Positions 39,883 through 40,358 of a stretch of 40,358 bases of DNA are shown here, one piece after another. The translations under genes and the position numbers were made by a program. Origin of the DNA: an uncultured bacterium. GTDB taxonomy: Bacteria; Cyanobacteriota; Vampirovibrionia; Gastranaerophilales; Gastranaerophilaceae. The stretch lies in the NCBI GenBank assembly GCA_902794035.1, contig CADBFN010000017.1:1-40358 (forward strand), written 5' to 3'. The notes beneath the pieces are model-generated. The model was not told where the DNA came from. It did not search any database and saw nothing but the letters and a program-made list of their open reading frames with translations. Numbering within the stretch: position 1 is the stretch's first letter; the number at the start of each line of letters is the position of its first letter.

Positions 39883-40358
39883 TCCCTAAACCTTTTTATC
39901 AATTATACTACAAACATTTAAGCAATAATAATAATTTACAAATATTAAATTACATAAAACATATTATCGGAATTTGTTTTAAACATATTTTTTATGCTAG
40001 TCTGCTTTTCTTTTTTGTTGCGAGGAAAAAAGAAAAGCAGACGGAAAAGAAAAACACGCTAAATCACAGCAATGCCAACAGGCATTGCACCGCTCATAAA
40101 ATATAAGTGCAAATAGTATTTACGTTTTTGTCCTAATGGACAAAAATCTCTTAGCGCGCCTAAGGACAACGGCGCGCACTTGCAAGAAGTCCGACCTTTA
40201 CGCAGTGAGCAATAAATGTTATGCGAAAGAGTGTCAAAGGCGGATTTGTTTGAGCGATAAGCGAGTTATCCGCCTTGTACTTGAGCATATACAATTTATT
40301 AGCGAACGGAGTTCAGGTCGTGGTTTTGAGGCACTTTTGACATCAAAAGTGCCCCTGT
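39883..40358. other. Gene-free right edge with hairpin array
   Basis: 39883-39999 is AT-rich upstream DNA of kdsC. From 40000 six perfect inverted repeats follow in 359 nt: 40000-40042 (17 bp), 40069-40088 (8 bp), 40125-40146 (9 bp), 40154-40177 (7 bp, GCGCGCC/GGCGCGC), 40237-40276 (9 bp, AAGGCGGAT/ATCCGCCTT) and 40330-40353 (10-11 bp, GGCACTTTTG/CAAAAGTGCC). The part after 40150 is clearly richer in G+C than its surroundings. No ORF here looks like a real gene. The array probably continues beyond the window. Confidence 0.7.

Noticed and set aside
39861-40106. Open frame on plus in the right-hand gap
   Set aside because: It overlaps the kdsC start and the first long hairpin; the product is low-complexity and basic with no ribosome site.

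Overview
The window is AT-rich bacterial chromosome. It encodes LPS-type functions (heptose-phosphate adenylyltransferase RfaE2, KDO-8-phosphate phosphatase KdsC), TonB- and SPOR-type envelope proteins, an LCP protein, LL-diaminopimelate aminotransferase (the DapL lysine route) and pilin-like proteins with the FTLAE(V/I) N-terminus. Many other proteins look lineage-specific. Together these suggest a Gram-negative, non-photosynthetic relative of cyanobacteria (Melainabacteria/Vampirovibrionia, probably Gastranaerophilales from a gut). That assignment is inference from gene content; no 16S rRNA or other marker proves it.

Layout. 1-489: start of a pilin-like gene on the minus strand, with a repeat-derived leader and a G10 tract. 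632-4250: folK, a flavoprotein, an HNH-like protein and rfaE2 on plus. 4258-6258: minus operon of a membrane protein, mtnA and a TonB-like protein. 6394-12105: mostly metabolic plus genes (acyl-CoA dehydratase activase-related protein, nitrilase-family amidase, panD, glnA, dapL, a small Cys-rich secreted protein) with one CopG-type regulator on minus. 12145-15503: uridine-kinase-like gene, a 57-residue ORF, rpsU and two coupled lineage-specific membrane genes. 15666-19394: HEAT protein, queC, DUF366, SPOR protein and an unknown. 19395-21804: the repeat-rich island, with a nested inverted-repeat element, tRNA-fMet, a pilin-like gene and a GIY-YIG nuclease between two identical palindromes. 21805-29890: envelope and division genes (rsmH, FtsL-like, TPR-glycosyltransferase, two related exported proteins, LCP, DUF3137, lemA). 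29942-32517: tRNA-Arg, a CHAP-like peptidase, ruvC and anmK. 32575-37948: a tightly coupled three-gene minus operon (two related membrane proteins and a GH13 enzyme). 38039-39882: uppP, queD and kdsC. 40000-40358: a run of six hairpins without a gene.

How the genes fit together. Cell envelope biogenesis dominates: KDO and heptose supply, undecaprenyl-phosphate recycling, anhydro-MurNAc recycling, meso-DAP synthesis, LCP ligation, division (rsmH/FtsL-like, SPOR) and peptidoglycan hydrolysis (CHAP). Queuosine synthesis is split between queC-DUF366 and queD.

The observations I would check first are: (1) a GIY-YIG nuclease gene flanked by identical palindromic repeats, with its -35 box apparently inside one repeat; (2) five genes without Shine-Dalgarno sequences in which a -10 hexamer lies exactly 6 nt before the ATG, the geometry of leaderless mRNAs; (3) a recurring short N-terminal SFxG-type motif in otherwise unrelated proteins, centred on the coupled GH13/membrane operon; (4) a tRNA-Arg(CCG) in which the 19-56 tertiary pair appears to have switched from G-C to A-U; (5) a 40-nt structured repeat whose stem covaries between two copies; (6) a hairpin array at the right edge.
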